Positions 1-6,505 of a stretch of DNA of 36,504 bases are shown piece by piece (within the stretch, counting starts at the first letter, position 1; each line of letters opens with the position of its first letter). The translations under genes were made by a program, and so were the position numbers. Source of the stretch: an uncultured Verrucomicrobiota bacterium (GTDB lineage Bacteria; Verrucomicrobiota; Kiritimatiellia; CAIVKH01); contig CALMYG010000166.1 in NCBI GenBank assembly GCA_937873455.1, forward strand, positions 1 to 36,504, given 5' to 3'. The notes beneath the pieces are model-generated. The model was not told the origin of the DNA and made no database searches. It saw nothing but the letters and a program-made list of their open reading frames with translations.

Positions 1-1743
1 CTCACGGACACTGCTTCCCGGCAGAATGTCGTGGAATTGATGGGTCAGCAGGGTTTTCCAGAGCGATTCAATCTGCTCACCCGGATAACGATCAGGGATC
101 ATCGACCACAACATTTCCAACGAGGTCAGGCGTTCTTCCATCCGGCGGTTTGCCTGCTTGATGAAGGCCTGGGTGGTGAGGGTCTTGCGGTGCAATTCGA
201 GATAGAGCTCGCCGGTCCAGCGATGGAGCAGATCGGATTGTTTATGCAAGGCGTGGAACAGCGTGTCGGCGCGGCCCATTTCAACTTTTGGTGCGCCTTC
301 GAGGTTCTGCAAGCGCCGCGCGCGTTCGAGGTGGAAAGGCGTCGGCCCGCCTCCGCCGTCGCCGTATCCAAACAGCGAGAGCATGGTGTCGAGGCGGTCG
401 CGCTCGGCGAAGCGGTCTTGCGCTTTCATCAGTTCGCCGGCGTCGAGTGAACTGCAATAATTATCCTCCGGTGGGAAGTGCACCAGCACATCGGAGCCAT
501 CGATGCCTTCCCAGATAAAGGTGTGGTGCGGGAATTTGTTGAACTGCGACCAGGAAATTTTCTGCGTGAGCATGCTGTTCACCCCGCAGATGCGCATGAT
601 CTGGGGGAGGGCGGCGGTATAGCCGAACACATCGGGCAGCCATAGAAGATCGGGTTCCACGCCGAATTCTTCGCGAAAGAATTCTATTCCATAGAGGAAC
701 TGCCGGATCAGCGATTCGCCGGACGGCATGTTCGTGTCGGCCTCGATCCACATCGCGCCCTGGATTTCCCAGCGGCCTTGTTTGACATACTCCTTGATCC
801 GTCGATACAGGTCCGGGTGGTCTTCCTTGATCCACTGGTAATGCAGGGCGGATGACGCGCCGAAGACGTACTCGGGGTAACGGTCGAGCAAGGTGAGTTG
901 ATTGGAGAAGGTGCGCGCGGCCTTTTCGCGGGCGACGGAAAGAGTCCACAGCCATGCGGTATCGAGATGGGCATGGCCGGTGGCGCGCACGGTTATCGCG
1001 GAGGCGTGGGCGGGCGCGTCGAGGACGGGGCGCAGGATTGCCCGCACGGCCGTGAGGTCAGAGCCATTGCGTCCGAATTGATCGCAGGCGAGATTCAGTG
1101 CGCGCAGGATGCGGGCGCGACGAACGCTGGTTTCGGGAAGGGACTGGGCGAGGCTGGTCAGGACTTCCATATCCATGTGCAGATGCCAGGCGGATTCATC
1201 GAGCCAGCCGAATTGAGCATGTTTCAGTTGGCCATGCGGAAAACCGGCGACGGAGAGTGAGGGCGGCACCGGGTCGTTGAAGTACTCTTCCCACGGATGG
1301 GCCAGGCACGCCGCTTCAACCCAGAAGGTGAACGGTTGGCCGGGCTGAATGTGCTCGGTGACATCGATTACCGGACGACTCATTTTCCACGGGGTATGGG
1401 TAAAAAAATCGCCCGAGGTCAGGCCATGCAGGATGTTGCCTTGGTCGGTATAGACTAACGCTTCCGTCCCGGTGTCGATCCAGAGCACGATACGCCGTCC
1501 GGTCCAATCGGAGGGAATGGCGCCGTTAACCCGCAGCCACAACCGGTCCTTGCCGTCGCCCCACGCTTGGCCTTCGGTCAAGGGAATGGCCGTGCCGCCG
1601 GTGCGCTGGTCAAAGGACGCCTTCGCCGTATGTTTCCAGGCGGCGACATCCAGGGGCATCGATTCACGCAAGACCATGGACCCGATTACGCGCCGGGTTT
1701 GTTCCACACGTTTCCAGCGAAGCGGTAGCTCTTCATTGAACAT
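1..1743 (-). CDS. GH38 alpha-mannosidase, N-terminal 581 residues (runs off left edge)
   Basis: Retaining alpha-mannosidase of glycoside hydrolase family 38, which releases alpha-linked mannose using a bound zinc ion. The frame is open from an ATG at 1743 to base 1. Residues 1-240 form the N-terminal beta-rich/accessory region. The catalytic part then shows HAHLDTAWLW (H259 and D261 as likely zinc ligands), EADTNMPSGESL, WLPDVFGY with D371 as the expected nucleophile, GYGDGGGGPT at 459-468, GELYLELHR near 511-519, and LTHQFHDILPG with H571 as the likely last zinc ligand. Family members are about 850-1050 residues, so the C-terminal beta domains lie left of the window. The start is well fixed: an in-frame TAA sits four codons upstream, inside the predicted -10 box. 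No signal peptide is visible, suggesting a cytoplasmic enzyme trimming imported manno-oligosaccharides. The family call is firm; the exact linkage specificity is not known. Confidence 0.95.
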   Translation of the reverse strand, partial: MFNEELPLRWKRVEQTRRVIGSMVLRESMPLDVAAWKHTAKASFDQRTGGTAIPLTEGQAWGDGKDRLWLRVNGAIPSDWTGRRIVLWIDTGTEALVYTDQGNILHGLTSGDFFTHTPWKMSRPVIDVTEHIQPGQPFTFWVEAACLAHPWEEYFNDPVPPSLSVAGFPHGQLKHAQFGWLDESAWHLHMDMEVLTSLAQSLPETSVRRARILRALNLACDQFGRNGSDLTAVRAILRPVLDAPAHASAITVRATGHAHLDTAWLWTLSVAREKAARTFSNQLTLLDRYPEYVFGASSALHYQWIKEDHPDLYRRIKEYVKQGRWEIQGAMWIEADTNMPSGESLIRQFLYGIEFFREEFGVEPDLLWLPDVFGYTAALPQIMRICGVNSMLTQKISWSQFNKFPHHTFIWEGIDGSDVLVHFPPEDNYCSSLDAGELMKAQDRFAERDRLDTMLSLFGYGDGGGGPTPFHLERARRLQNLEGAPKVEMGRADTLFHALHKQSDLLHRWTGELYLELHRKTLTTQAFIKQANRRMEERLTSLEMLWSMIPDRYPGEQIESLWKTLLTHQFHDILPGSSVRE

Positions 1744-1778
1744 GGTGGAAGATTACACAAAGCAACGACTGACGGCAA
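1744..1778 (-). promoter_or_regulatory. Sigma70-like promoter for a leaderless GH38 mRNA
   Basis: On the minus strand, a -35 box TTGCCG (1773-1778), a 17-nt spacer and a -10 box TAATCT (1750-1755) end exactly 6 nt before the ATG. Transcription would begin at or next to the start codon, so there is no room for a Shine-Dalgarno sequence. The same boxes, spacer length and 6-nt gap precede the Fic gene at 5212. Confidence 0.6.
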
Positions 1779-1833
1779 TGCGCGTATGCGAAGTTGGATA
1801 CTGAAAATGCGCACGGGAGGGTGGCGAGAACGC

Positions 1834-2008
1834 CATTGAACCTGAAAAGGGCAGTTAACCACATAGAACACAAGGGAACACAAAGAAAGGAAATGGGTTA
1901 CAGATCTGTAGCTCGACGCCAGATTGGTGAGAACATGATCCTTCACACTCTTGCTTTGCGATCCTTGTGTTCTTTGTGGCCATTGAACTGCTCTTTTTAG
2001 GTTGAATG
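1834..2008. repeat. Imperfect inverted-repeat element, about 175 bp (MITE-like)
   Basis: The left end (from 1834, CATTGAACCTGAAAAGGGCA...) and the reverse complement of the right end (from 2008, CATTCAACCTAAAAAGAGCA...) match over the first 23 nt with three differences. Similarity continues through an AGAACACAAGG block on each side. The interior carries no credible gene. The layout suggests a small non-autonomous mobile element or a folded repeat. No target-site duplication could be identified. Confidence 0.55.
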
Positions 2009-2086
2009 TAGCCGCCGCCGTGAGGCGGTGGAGAGACCGGACCGAGGCCGTGGGTGAAGTTGCCACGTCCTAACGGATGCAGCTAC
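2008..2086. repeat. Head-out pair of REP-like hairpins (REPIN-like)
   Basis: Two 24-nt units lie in inverted orientation: 2008-2031 on the plus strand and 2063-2086 on the minus strand. Each begins with GTAG, followed by an 8-bp hairpin arm, a 4-nt loop (GTGA or GTTA) and the returning arm. The first hairpin is CCGCCGCC/GGCGGTGG. The second is CTGCATCC/GGACGTGG with one mismatch. A GTAG head followed by a palindrome is the hallmark of REP sequences mobilised by REP-associated tyrosine transposases (established for enterobacteria and pseudomonads). A related pair in opposite arrangement is at 15138-15197. Confidence 0.6.
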
Positions 2087-2186
2087 GACGGACGGATCTG
2101 TAGTCGAGGACGGTGCCCGGCGGCATGAAGGGGTGATGCATAATCAGATCCAAGGTCACGCGCAGGCGAGCCGGGAAATGCGCCGG

Positions 2187-2240
2187 AAAAAAGTTCCAAT
2201 CATTGGAACTTTATCGCGGTGGTTTTTCCAATGATTGGAA
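2187..2240. repeat. Two adjacent TTCCAATnATTGGAA palindromes
   Basis: The first palindrome (2190-2212) has 11-nt arms AAAGTTCCAAT / ATTGGAACTTT around a single C. The second (2226-2240) has arms TTCCAAT / ATTGGAA around a G. The first is preceded by A residues and the second is followed by CTTTT. They could act as a factor-independent terminator or as operator-like sites. The same palindrome recurs at 15093-15119. Confidence 0.6.
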
Positions 2241-2321
2241 CTTTTGACAAGCGTCTTTTTAATGGTCGCGGTCTCACGGAGCTCGACCCTCCAAGCGGAT
2301 GGATTAGCCTGGATCAAGAGG

Positions 2322-2405
2322 CTACGGGTCGATTTTGACTTCGATGCGGAAGTAGGTGGCGGGGTGGAGGTCCGTCTTGCAGGTGGATTGCGGACCGGGG
2401 AGCAT
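2322..2405 (-). pseudogene. Remnant of the 3' end of a giant secreted-protein gene
   Basis: Read on the minus strand, this stretch gives LPGPQSTCKTDLHPATYFRI then EVKIDP and a TAG stop. It aligns with the last residues of the giant protein ending at 15223 (LPGPQTTYTTTVHTLHPSTY, then FRIEVRMVE) and of the one ending at 29710 (IPGPQ...FYRIEVRLTD). Similarity stops abruptly just upstream of LPGPQ, where the lipase gene ends 4 nt away at 2410. It is too short to be functional alone. It is best read as the tail left behind when the accessory segment was inserted or a paralogous gene was lost. Confidence 0.75.
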
Positions 2406-2409
2406 CAGG

Positions 2410-3240
2410 TCAAGAACATGCGGCAAGGTAAAGATTCATGTCGTGATTTTTTGCGATATCACCAAGATTAACCGAGAAGCATACCGGAATTCCGACGTGT
2501 TGATACAGTAAGCTACCGGCCACGGGAAGCGGAACGGATGTCACGACGTCCTCAATGTTGACGATTCTAAAGGTCGGTATGTCCAGACTCTCATAATGGG
2601 CGGCCAAGGCAGGGTCGAAGACACGCGGGGCGCCAAAGTTGTAATGGCACCAGGATGAACCAACGTTTTCCTTTTCAGCATAAACCAGCGCGGCGAGTGT
2701 GGACATGGCTCCCCCAAGGCTGTGGCCGGTAAATACGAGCTGCTTGTCCGTTGTATCCATGGCGCGTAGACCTCGCTCCACGGATTTGCGGGCGGTCTTG
2801 AAGTACTTCAAAAAACCGGCGTGGGCTTTACCGGTACTGAACCGGTCTTCTTCGCATTCCTTTTGCAGGAAGCGGAGGTTTATATTCACCCATTCATGAT
2901 TGGTTTGTGTACCGCGAAATACCACGAATACACGGTCTTGAGCGGTGGCGAGAAAACCAATCGGGCAGGGGCGGTCAATCCAGCGCACCCGTCGGCGGGC
3001 ATGTGGATGACGAGGGGAAAGGCGTTCTGCATAACGGTAGGTCGCCCAAATAAGTGTTCCGTAGGCAATATCCGCCGCCGGACGTTCGGGTTTCACCCAA
3101 TCAAATGACTTTTCGTCCGGCCTTTTCTGATCCCACTGATCAAACATCGCGTAGGCATCCAACACGAGCCGGGCACAGGTCCGGGCCAAAGCAGGGTCGG
3201 TATTTTGTGGATCGAGTAGTTGCGGCTTTATTCCGACCAT
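2410..3240 (-). CDS. Class 3 lipase (alpha/beta hydrolase)
   Basis: A 276-aa protein of the Lipase_3 family, expected to hydrolyse ester bonds of acylglycerols or phospholipids. Motifs in order: VVFRGT at 107-111 (oxyanion region), HAGF at 140-143, the nucleophile elbow GHSLGG with S174, NFGAPRVFD at 201-209, RIVNIEDVV with D231 as the likely acid, YQHVG with H248 as the likely catalytic base, and a C-terminal HDMNLYL. There is no signal peptide, so it acts in the cytoplasm or must be released. Its start lies inside the end of the PIN gene (13-bp overlap) and is preceded by a strong AAAGGAGG ribosome-binding site 5 nt before the ATG, showing it is the third gene of that operon. A lipase in a toxin-antitoxin-like operon suggests a membrane-attacking effector, but that role is inference. 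Confidence 0.85.
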   Translation of the reverse strand: MVGIKPQLLDPQNTDPALARTCARLVLDAYAMFDQWDQKRPDEKSFDWVKPERPAADIAYGTLIWATYRYAERLSPRHPHARRRVRWIDRPCPIGFLATAQDRVFVVFRGTQTNHEWVNINLRFLQKECEEDRFSTGKAHAGFLKYFKTARKSVERGLRAMDTTDKQLVFTGHSLGGAMSTLAALVYAEKENVGSSWCHYNFGAPRVFDPALAAHYESLDIPTFRIVNIEDVVTSVPLPVAGSLLYQHVGIPVCFSVNLGDIAKNHDMNLYLAACS

Positions 3241-3746
3241 TTTCTCCTCCTTTGTTCACATTCGTCGGTGGGCAACCAGGCTCCGCTGGAAATGATGGCG
3301 TTCAATGCATCAACCGCCTCCTTGGCTGAAATGTGTTCATGGGATGTTAATGTATCAAGCACCCAAAGGATGCCGCGAACCTCCACCTTGTCTTTCAGCG
3401 CCACACTCCGCAATCGTTTGTCACCCGTAACCAGCAGGCCTTTTCGATGAAGTGCAAGGCGGTAGGAACTGGCATCGGCGGGGCTGATGCCATGTCGATT
3501 CGCGAGCTCCTGGATTTCAGCCATGATGGACGCTGAGTTGTCGGCGGAAATTGTCACAACCTCCAGGCAACCGGCGGCAACAAGCACCTCGACCGCTGTC
3601 GACTGGTGGTTTCTTTTTAACTCAAAGAGCCCGAAATCCGTAACGCAGGTGTGTATTCCAATGCGCGCCCATGCGCCCAAAAGGCCCCCGTTAACCAGGT
3701 CGATCAAGGCACTGGCGTCATAGATTACGATCACCGGCTTCTTCAT
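3228..3746 (-). CDS. PIN-domain ribonuclease, probable toxin
   Basis: A 172-aa PIN-domain protein, a family of Mg-dependent single-strand RNases common as toxins. The acidic active-site set is visible: D10 in YDASALIDL, E42 in FELKRN, D91 in SPADASSY and D109 in VTGDKRLR. The remaining 40 residues form a charged C-terminal tail ending RRRKWSE. The ATG overlaps the stop of the upstream XRE-ImmA gene as ATGA, implying translational coupling, and its 3' end overlaps the lipase start. Unlike VapBC, the partner is not a small AbrB- or RHH-type antitoxin but a regulator with a metalloprotease-like domain. Toxicity and target RNA are inferred from the family. Confidence 0.85.
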   Translation of the reverse strand: MKKPVIVIYDASALIDLVNGGLLGAWARIGIHTCVTDFGLFELKRNHQSTAVEVLVAAGCLEVVTISADNSASIMAEIQELANRHGISPADASSYRLALHRKGLLVTGDKRLRSVALKDKVEVRGILWVLDTLTSHEHISAKEAVDALNAIISSGAWLPTDECEQRRRKWSE

Positions 3747-4813
3747 CCCCGGATCGGCGCCCCCAGGTCACGGCGCAGCTCGTCCAGCGAGAGGTGTAGC
3801 AGTGCTGCTCCTTTGGACAGGCTGATTTTCTCTTCAAGGATGGACTGTATGACCAGTTGCCGGAAGCGTGAATACGATTCATTGCCCCGGTAGGTGTCAT
3901 CGCCGGGCTCGCCTTTCGTTCGCCAGTGGTTCGCGTTGGCATATTTCCAGAACGCCTTGAATAGGGCATCATCAATAAGTTTCAACACCTTGGCACGGTA
4001 AACGATCGCCATGATGGATGCACCAAACAACATTTTCAGATCCACAAGTTCTTCTACGGAGAGGGACGTGCGTTTTTTGCCGAATGCATCGATGAAGGAT
4101 TCTTCCGGCAACAGCAACTCGCCGGCAAAGCTCCACGCAAGATTTTCCTCCTCACGCTCAGTGATTTCCTCGGGAACCTTCAGGACCACATGTGACAGCT
4201 CGTGAATTTCCGTCATGCGTTTGCGGGGAAGGTTTTTGTTCAGCCACGACGCCAGCACGACCACGGGTCCGCGCGACGTCCGGGTGCAAAGGCCGTCAAA
4301 AGATGGATTCTCGGATTTTACTTCGCACACCTTGATCCCCTTGAGTTCCATCAACTCATGGACGTTGGGCAGGGGATCGCATCCCAGATTCCATTCCTGG
4401 CGTAGCTCTTTGGCCATACGCATGGCCTCTTGGGGCGAACGGACGATTTTGGTTGGCCAGGGAGCTGCATAGTCAAGGCGCGAACTGGACAGATCTTCTA
4501 CTTCGTAGTAACGCTCCAGATAATCGCTCGCGCTTTCAAGAATACTCTCCTGTTCCTTTTGGGAGAGACCGGTCTTTTTGCGGAAGCGTGGAGGTTTGGT
4601 GAACGAGACCAGTGGCGGGCGGAAGAAGAAGTCAATGGGTTGATCCAGCGCTCCGGCAAGCGCCAACAAGGCCGTGCTTCCCGGCGACATCACGCCTTTC
4701 TCGTATTTGGCGATGGCGGTATGCGAAACCTGGCCGCCCGTACGAGTCGCCACGTCCCGATAGGATAATCCCAGCATCCGCCTCGCTTGTCGTATACGCG
4801 CACCAATGTTCAT
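3743..4813 (-). CDS. XRE-family regulator with ImmA/IrrE metallopeptidase domain
   Basis: A 356-aa protein with an N-terminal helix-turn-helix (residues 1-62, MNIGARIRQARRMLGLS...HTAIAKYEKG) and a C-terminal ImmA/IrrE peptidase domain. The zinc motif HELSH (H204, E205, H208) is intact, followed by the family's EENLAWSFAGELLLP segment with E222/E223 as candidate third ligands. Known relatives bind DNA and are relieved or activated by proteolysis, for example ImmA of ICEBs1 and IrrE/DdrO in Deinococcus. Here it is likely the antitoxin or repressor for the downstream PIN and lipase genes. The start at 4813 is preferred over a longer reading frame because a ribosome-binding site AGGAG lies 6-7 nt upstream and a promoter with operator-like repeats lies just before it, inside the extended frame. 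Confidence 0.9.
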   Translation of the reverse strand: MNIGARIRQARRMLGLSYRDVATRTGGQVSHTAIAKYEKGVMSPGSTALLALAGALDQPIDFFFRPPLVSFTKPPRFRKKTGLSQKEQESILESASDYLERYYEVEDLSSSRLDYAAPWPTKIVRSPQEAMRMAKELRQEWNLGCDPLPNVHELMELKGIKVCEVKSENPSFDGLCTRTSRGPVVVLASWLNKNLPRKRMTEIHELSHVVLKVPEEITEREEENLAWSFAGELLLPEESFIDAFGKKRTSLSVEELVDLKMLFGASIMAIVYRAKVLKLIDDALFKAFWKYANANHWRTKGEPGDDTYRGNESYSRFRQLVIQSILEEKISLSKGAALLHLSLDELRRDLGAPIRG

Positions 4814-4829
4814 GTGTACTCCTGTTGTG

Positions 4830-4867
4830 TGTTTACAATATACGGGTAAAGCGTATATGTGTAAACA
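4830..4867 (-). promoter_or_regulatory. Promoter with overlapping inverted-repeat operator
   Basis: On the minus strand there is a -35 TTTACA (4860-4865), a 17-nt spacer and a -10 TATATT (4837-4842), 23 nt upstream of the regulator ATG. The two boxes are embedded in arms of an inverted repeat: TGTTTACAATATACG at 4830-4844 and the complement of TGTTTACACATATACG at 4852-4867, differing by one inserted base. Repressor binding would cover both promoter boxes, the usual arrangement for autoregulation by an XRE-type protein. Confidence 0.75.
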
Positions 4868-5176
4868 ATACGATACAAAACATTCTGTGTGGGGCATTCG
4901 GATATGACGCGCCATTCACCCCCGCATTAGGACACCCGTTGGGTAAATTCCCGGCCTTTGTCTGCGATGAGGTCGAGCAGTTCTTTAATGCGGAAGGAGT
5001 GGTGGGGAGGGGTATATGGACGTCATTTATATGCCCCATAATATATCGAATGATGACGTTATTTGTGGAGATTACGGCATAAAGCGCTGTGGTAGAATGG
5101 ATAAAGTGGATTCAGTCGGTGATGGTGTGGTCTTGATAATGTCGCTACGATAGCGTCAAAATAGTTCAATGTTGTG
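4868..5176. other. Intergenic spacer between divergent operons, no gene recognised
   Basis: About 310 bp, AT-rich in its middle, separate the divergent regulator and Fic genes. Two ATATGCCCCATAATATA-type runs and an ACGTCATT/AATGATGACGT near-inverted repeat (about 5019-5056) are present but match nothing I can name. A minus-strand stretch near 4930-5005 reads as a short fragment with no start codon. I see no RNA gene. Confidence 0.4.
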
Positions 5177-5211
5177 TTGACGGCCTTCTTGTTGCTTTGT
5201 AATCTACCGGT
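5177..5211 (+). promoter_or_regulatory. Sigma70-like promoter for a leaderless fic mRNA
   Basis: TTGACG (5177-5182), a 17-nt spacer and TAATCT (5200-5205) end exactly 6 nt before the ATG at 5212. No Shine-Dalgarno sequence precedes the ATG. The TAA of the -10 box is in frame with the gene, so no upstream start is possible in this frame. The geometry is identical to that in front of the GH38 gene. Confidence 0.65.
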
Positions 5212-6402
5212 ATGGAATACCAAAAAACACACCCTTGGATTCGCTTCTCCCTCACCCTGCCTCTGGACAACTTTCGCCTTTGGCTTAAGCTTGGGGAAAT
5301 AGCGTCAAAAATTGAGCATTTAGCGGGCGCACCGCTTCGCCCGGACGTGGCGGCGGAGTTGAACAAGGTGTATCTCGCCAAAGGAGCCATGGCGACGACG
5401 GCTATCGAAGGGAACACGCTGAGTGAAGAGCAGGTGAAGCTACTGGTCGATGGCAAGCTGGAGCTGCCGCCCTCCCAGAGTTATCTCCAGACCGAGGTGC
5501 AAAACATTCTGGATGTCTGCAACGAAGAGGTGCAAGCCCTCATCCGTCCGTCCGGAACTCCACACCCCGGCCTGTGTGTGGAGCTGATCAAGGGTTACAA
5601 CCGAAGTGTATTGAAGGGACTGGAGCCGGGGGAAGACGTTGTGCCGGGGGAAATCCGCCGCCATTCCGTGCTTGTGGGCAATGTATATCGCGGCGCACCG
5701 GCGCAGGATTGCGCGTATTTGCTGGAGAAATTATGCGAGTGGTTAAATGGTCCCGATTTCGCGGCGCCTGACAAGGAATTGGAAGTTCCGTTCGCGCTGG
5801 TCAAAGCGGTGGTGGCGCATATCTACCTGGCCTGGATTCATCCCTTTGGCGACGGCAACGGACGAACCGCACGTTTGGTGGAGTTTCACATTCTCTTGGC
5901 AAGCGGCGTACCGGTCCCGGCGGCTCACCTGTTGAGCGACCACTACAACCTCACCCGCACGCAGTATTATCGTGAACTAGCCAAGGCCAGCGCGAGCGGG
6001 GGTGACCTCCTGCCGTTCATCTCATATGCCTTGGGTGGTTTCCTGGATGGTATGCGCGAACAAATCCGACGGGTCCGGGAGCAGCAAATGCGGGTGGCCT
6101 GGGAAAACTTTATCCATGACAAATTCCGCGAGTTCAAGAGCTCGAAGACCCACAAGCGAAGACGGGATGTGGTGCTGGAGTTGTCGGAGCATGACTGGGT
6201 GGAGGTCTCAAAAATTGAAATGCTGACCCCCTCCATCGCCCGCGACTATGCCGTTGCCGGTGACCGCATGGTCCAGCGTGACCTCAACGCAATCGCCAAA
6301 CTCGGCCTGATCGAACGCCGCCACGGAAAAGTAAAAGCCAACAAACACCTCATCCAGGCCTTCCTGCCGGCGCGGGCGCAGGTTAAAGGGTCGAAGAGGT
6401 GA
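5212..6402 (+). CDS. Fic-domain protein (class II, N-terminal inhibitory helix)
   Basis: A 396-aa Fic protein, a family that usually transfers AMP from ATP to a protein side chain. The start region (THPWIRFSL) and the N-terminal Fic_N-type domain are typical. The inhibitory motif [S/T]xxxE[G/N] is present as TTAIEGN, with T62, E66 and G67, so the enzyme should be self-inhibited until released. The active-site loop HPFGDGNGRTAR (210-221) is complete, with H210 as the catalytic base and R221 contacting phosphates. Residues about 315-385 look like a winged helix. It leads a plus-strand series with the helicase, methyltransferase and AbiEii genes, separated from the helicase by 103 bp, so co-transcription is possible but not proven. 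Its target is unknown. Confidence 0.92.
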   Translation: MEYQKTHPWIRFSLTLPLDNFRLWLKLGEIASKIEHLAGAPLRPDVAAELNKVYLAKGAMATTAIEGNTLSEEQVKLLVDGKLELPPSQSYLQTEVQNILDVCNEEVQALIRPSGTPHPGLCVELIKGYNRSVLKGLEPGEDVVPGEIRRHSVLVGNVYRGAPAQDCAYLLEKLCEWLNGPDFAAPDKELEVPFALVKAVVAHIYLAWIHPFGDGNGRTARLVEFHILLASGVPVPAAHLLSDHYNLTRTQYYRELAKASASGGDLLPFISYALGGFLDGMREQIRRVREQQMRVAWENFIHDKFREFKSSKTHKRRRDVVLELSEHDWVEVSKIEMLTPSIARDYAVAGDRMVQRDLNAIAKLGLIERRHGKVKANKHLIQAFLPARAQVKGSKR

Positions 6403-6505
6403 GAAGCTGCCTAAATAGCGCCCCCGAAATGAGCCTATAAAAAGACTATTAGTTGTCGTTCCCCCTCAACTTTGTTAAGAATCAACCATCATTCAGCGAA
6501 CAGGC

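Noticed and set aside
2008..2086. Hairpin-rich repeat as a tRNA or CRISPR unit
   Set aside because: There is no cloverleaf or CCA-type end, and the units are inverted rather than regularly spaced direct repeats with unique spacers.
4814..4915. Upstream extension of the XRE-ImmA reading frame
   Set aside because: It would translate the promoter and operator region. The shorter start has a good ribosome-binding site and begins with a typical helix-turn-helix N-terminus.
4930..5005. Short minus-strand peptide RIKELLDLIADKGREFTQRV in the spacer
   Set aside because: It has protein-like composition but no start codon, stops on both sides, and no family I can name. It may be a decayed gene fragment.
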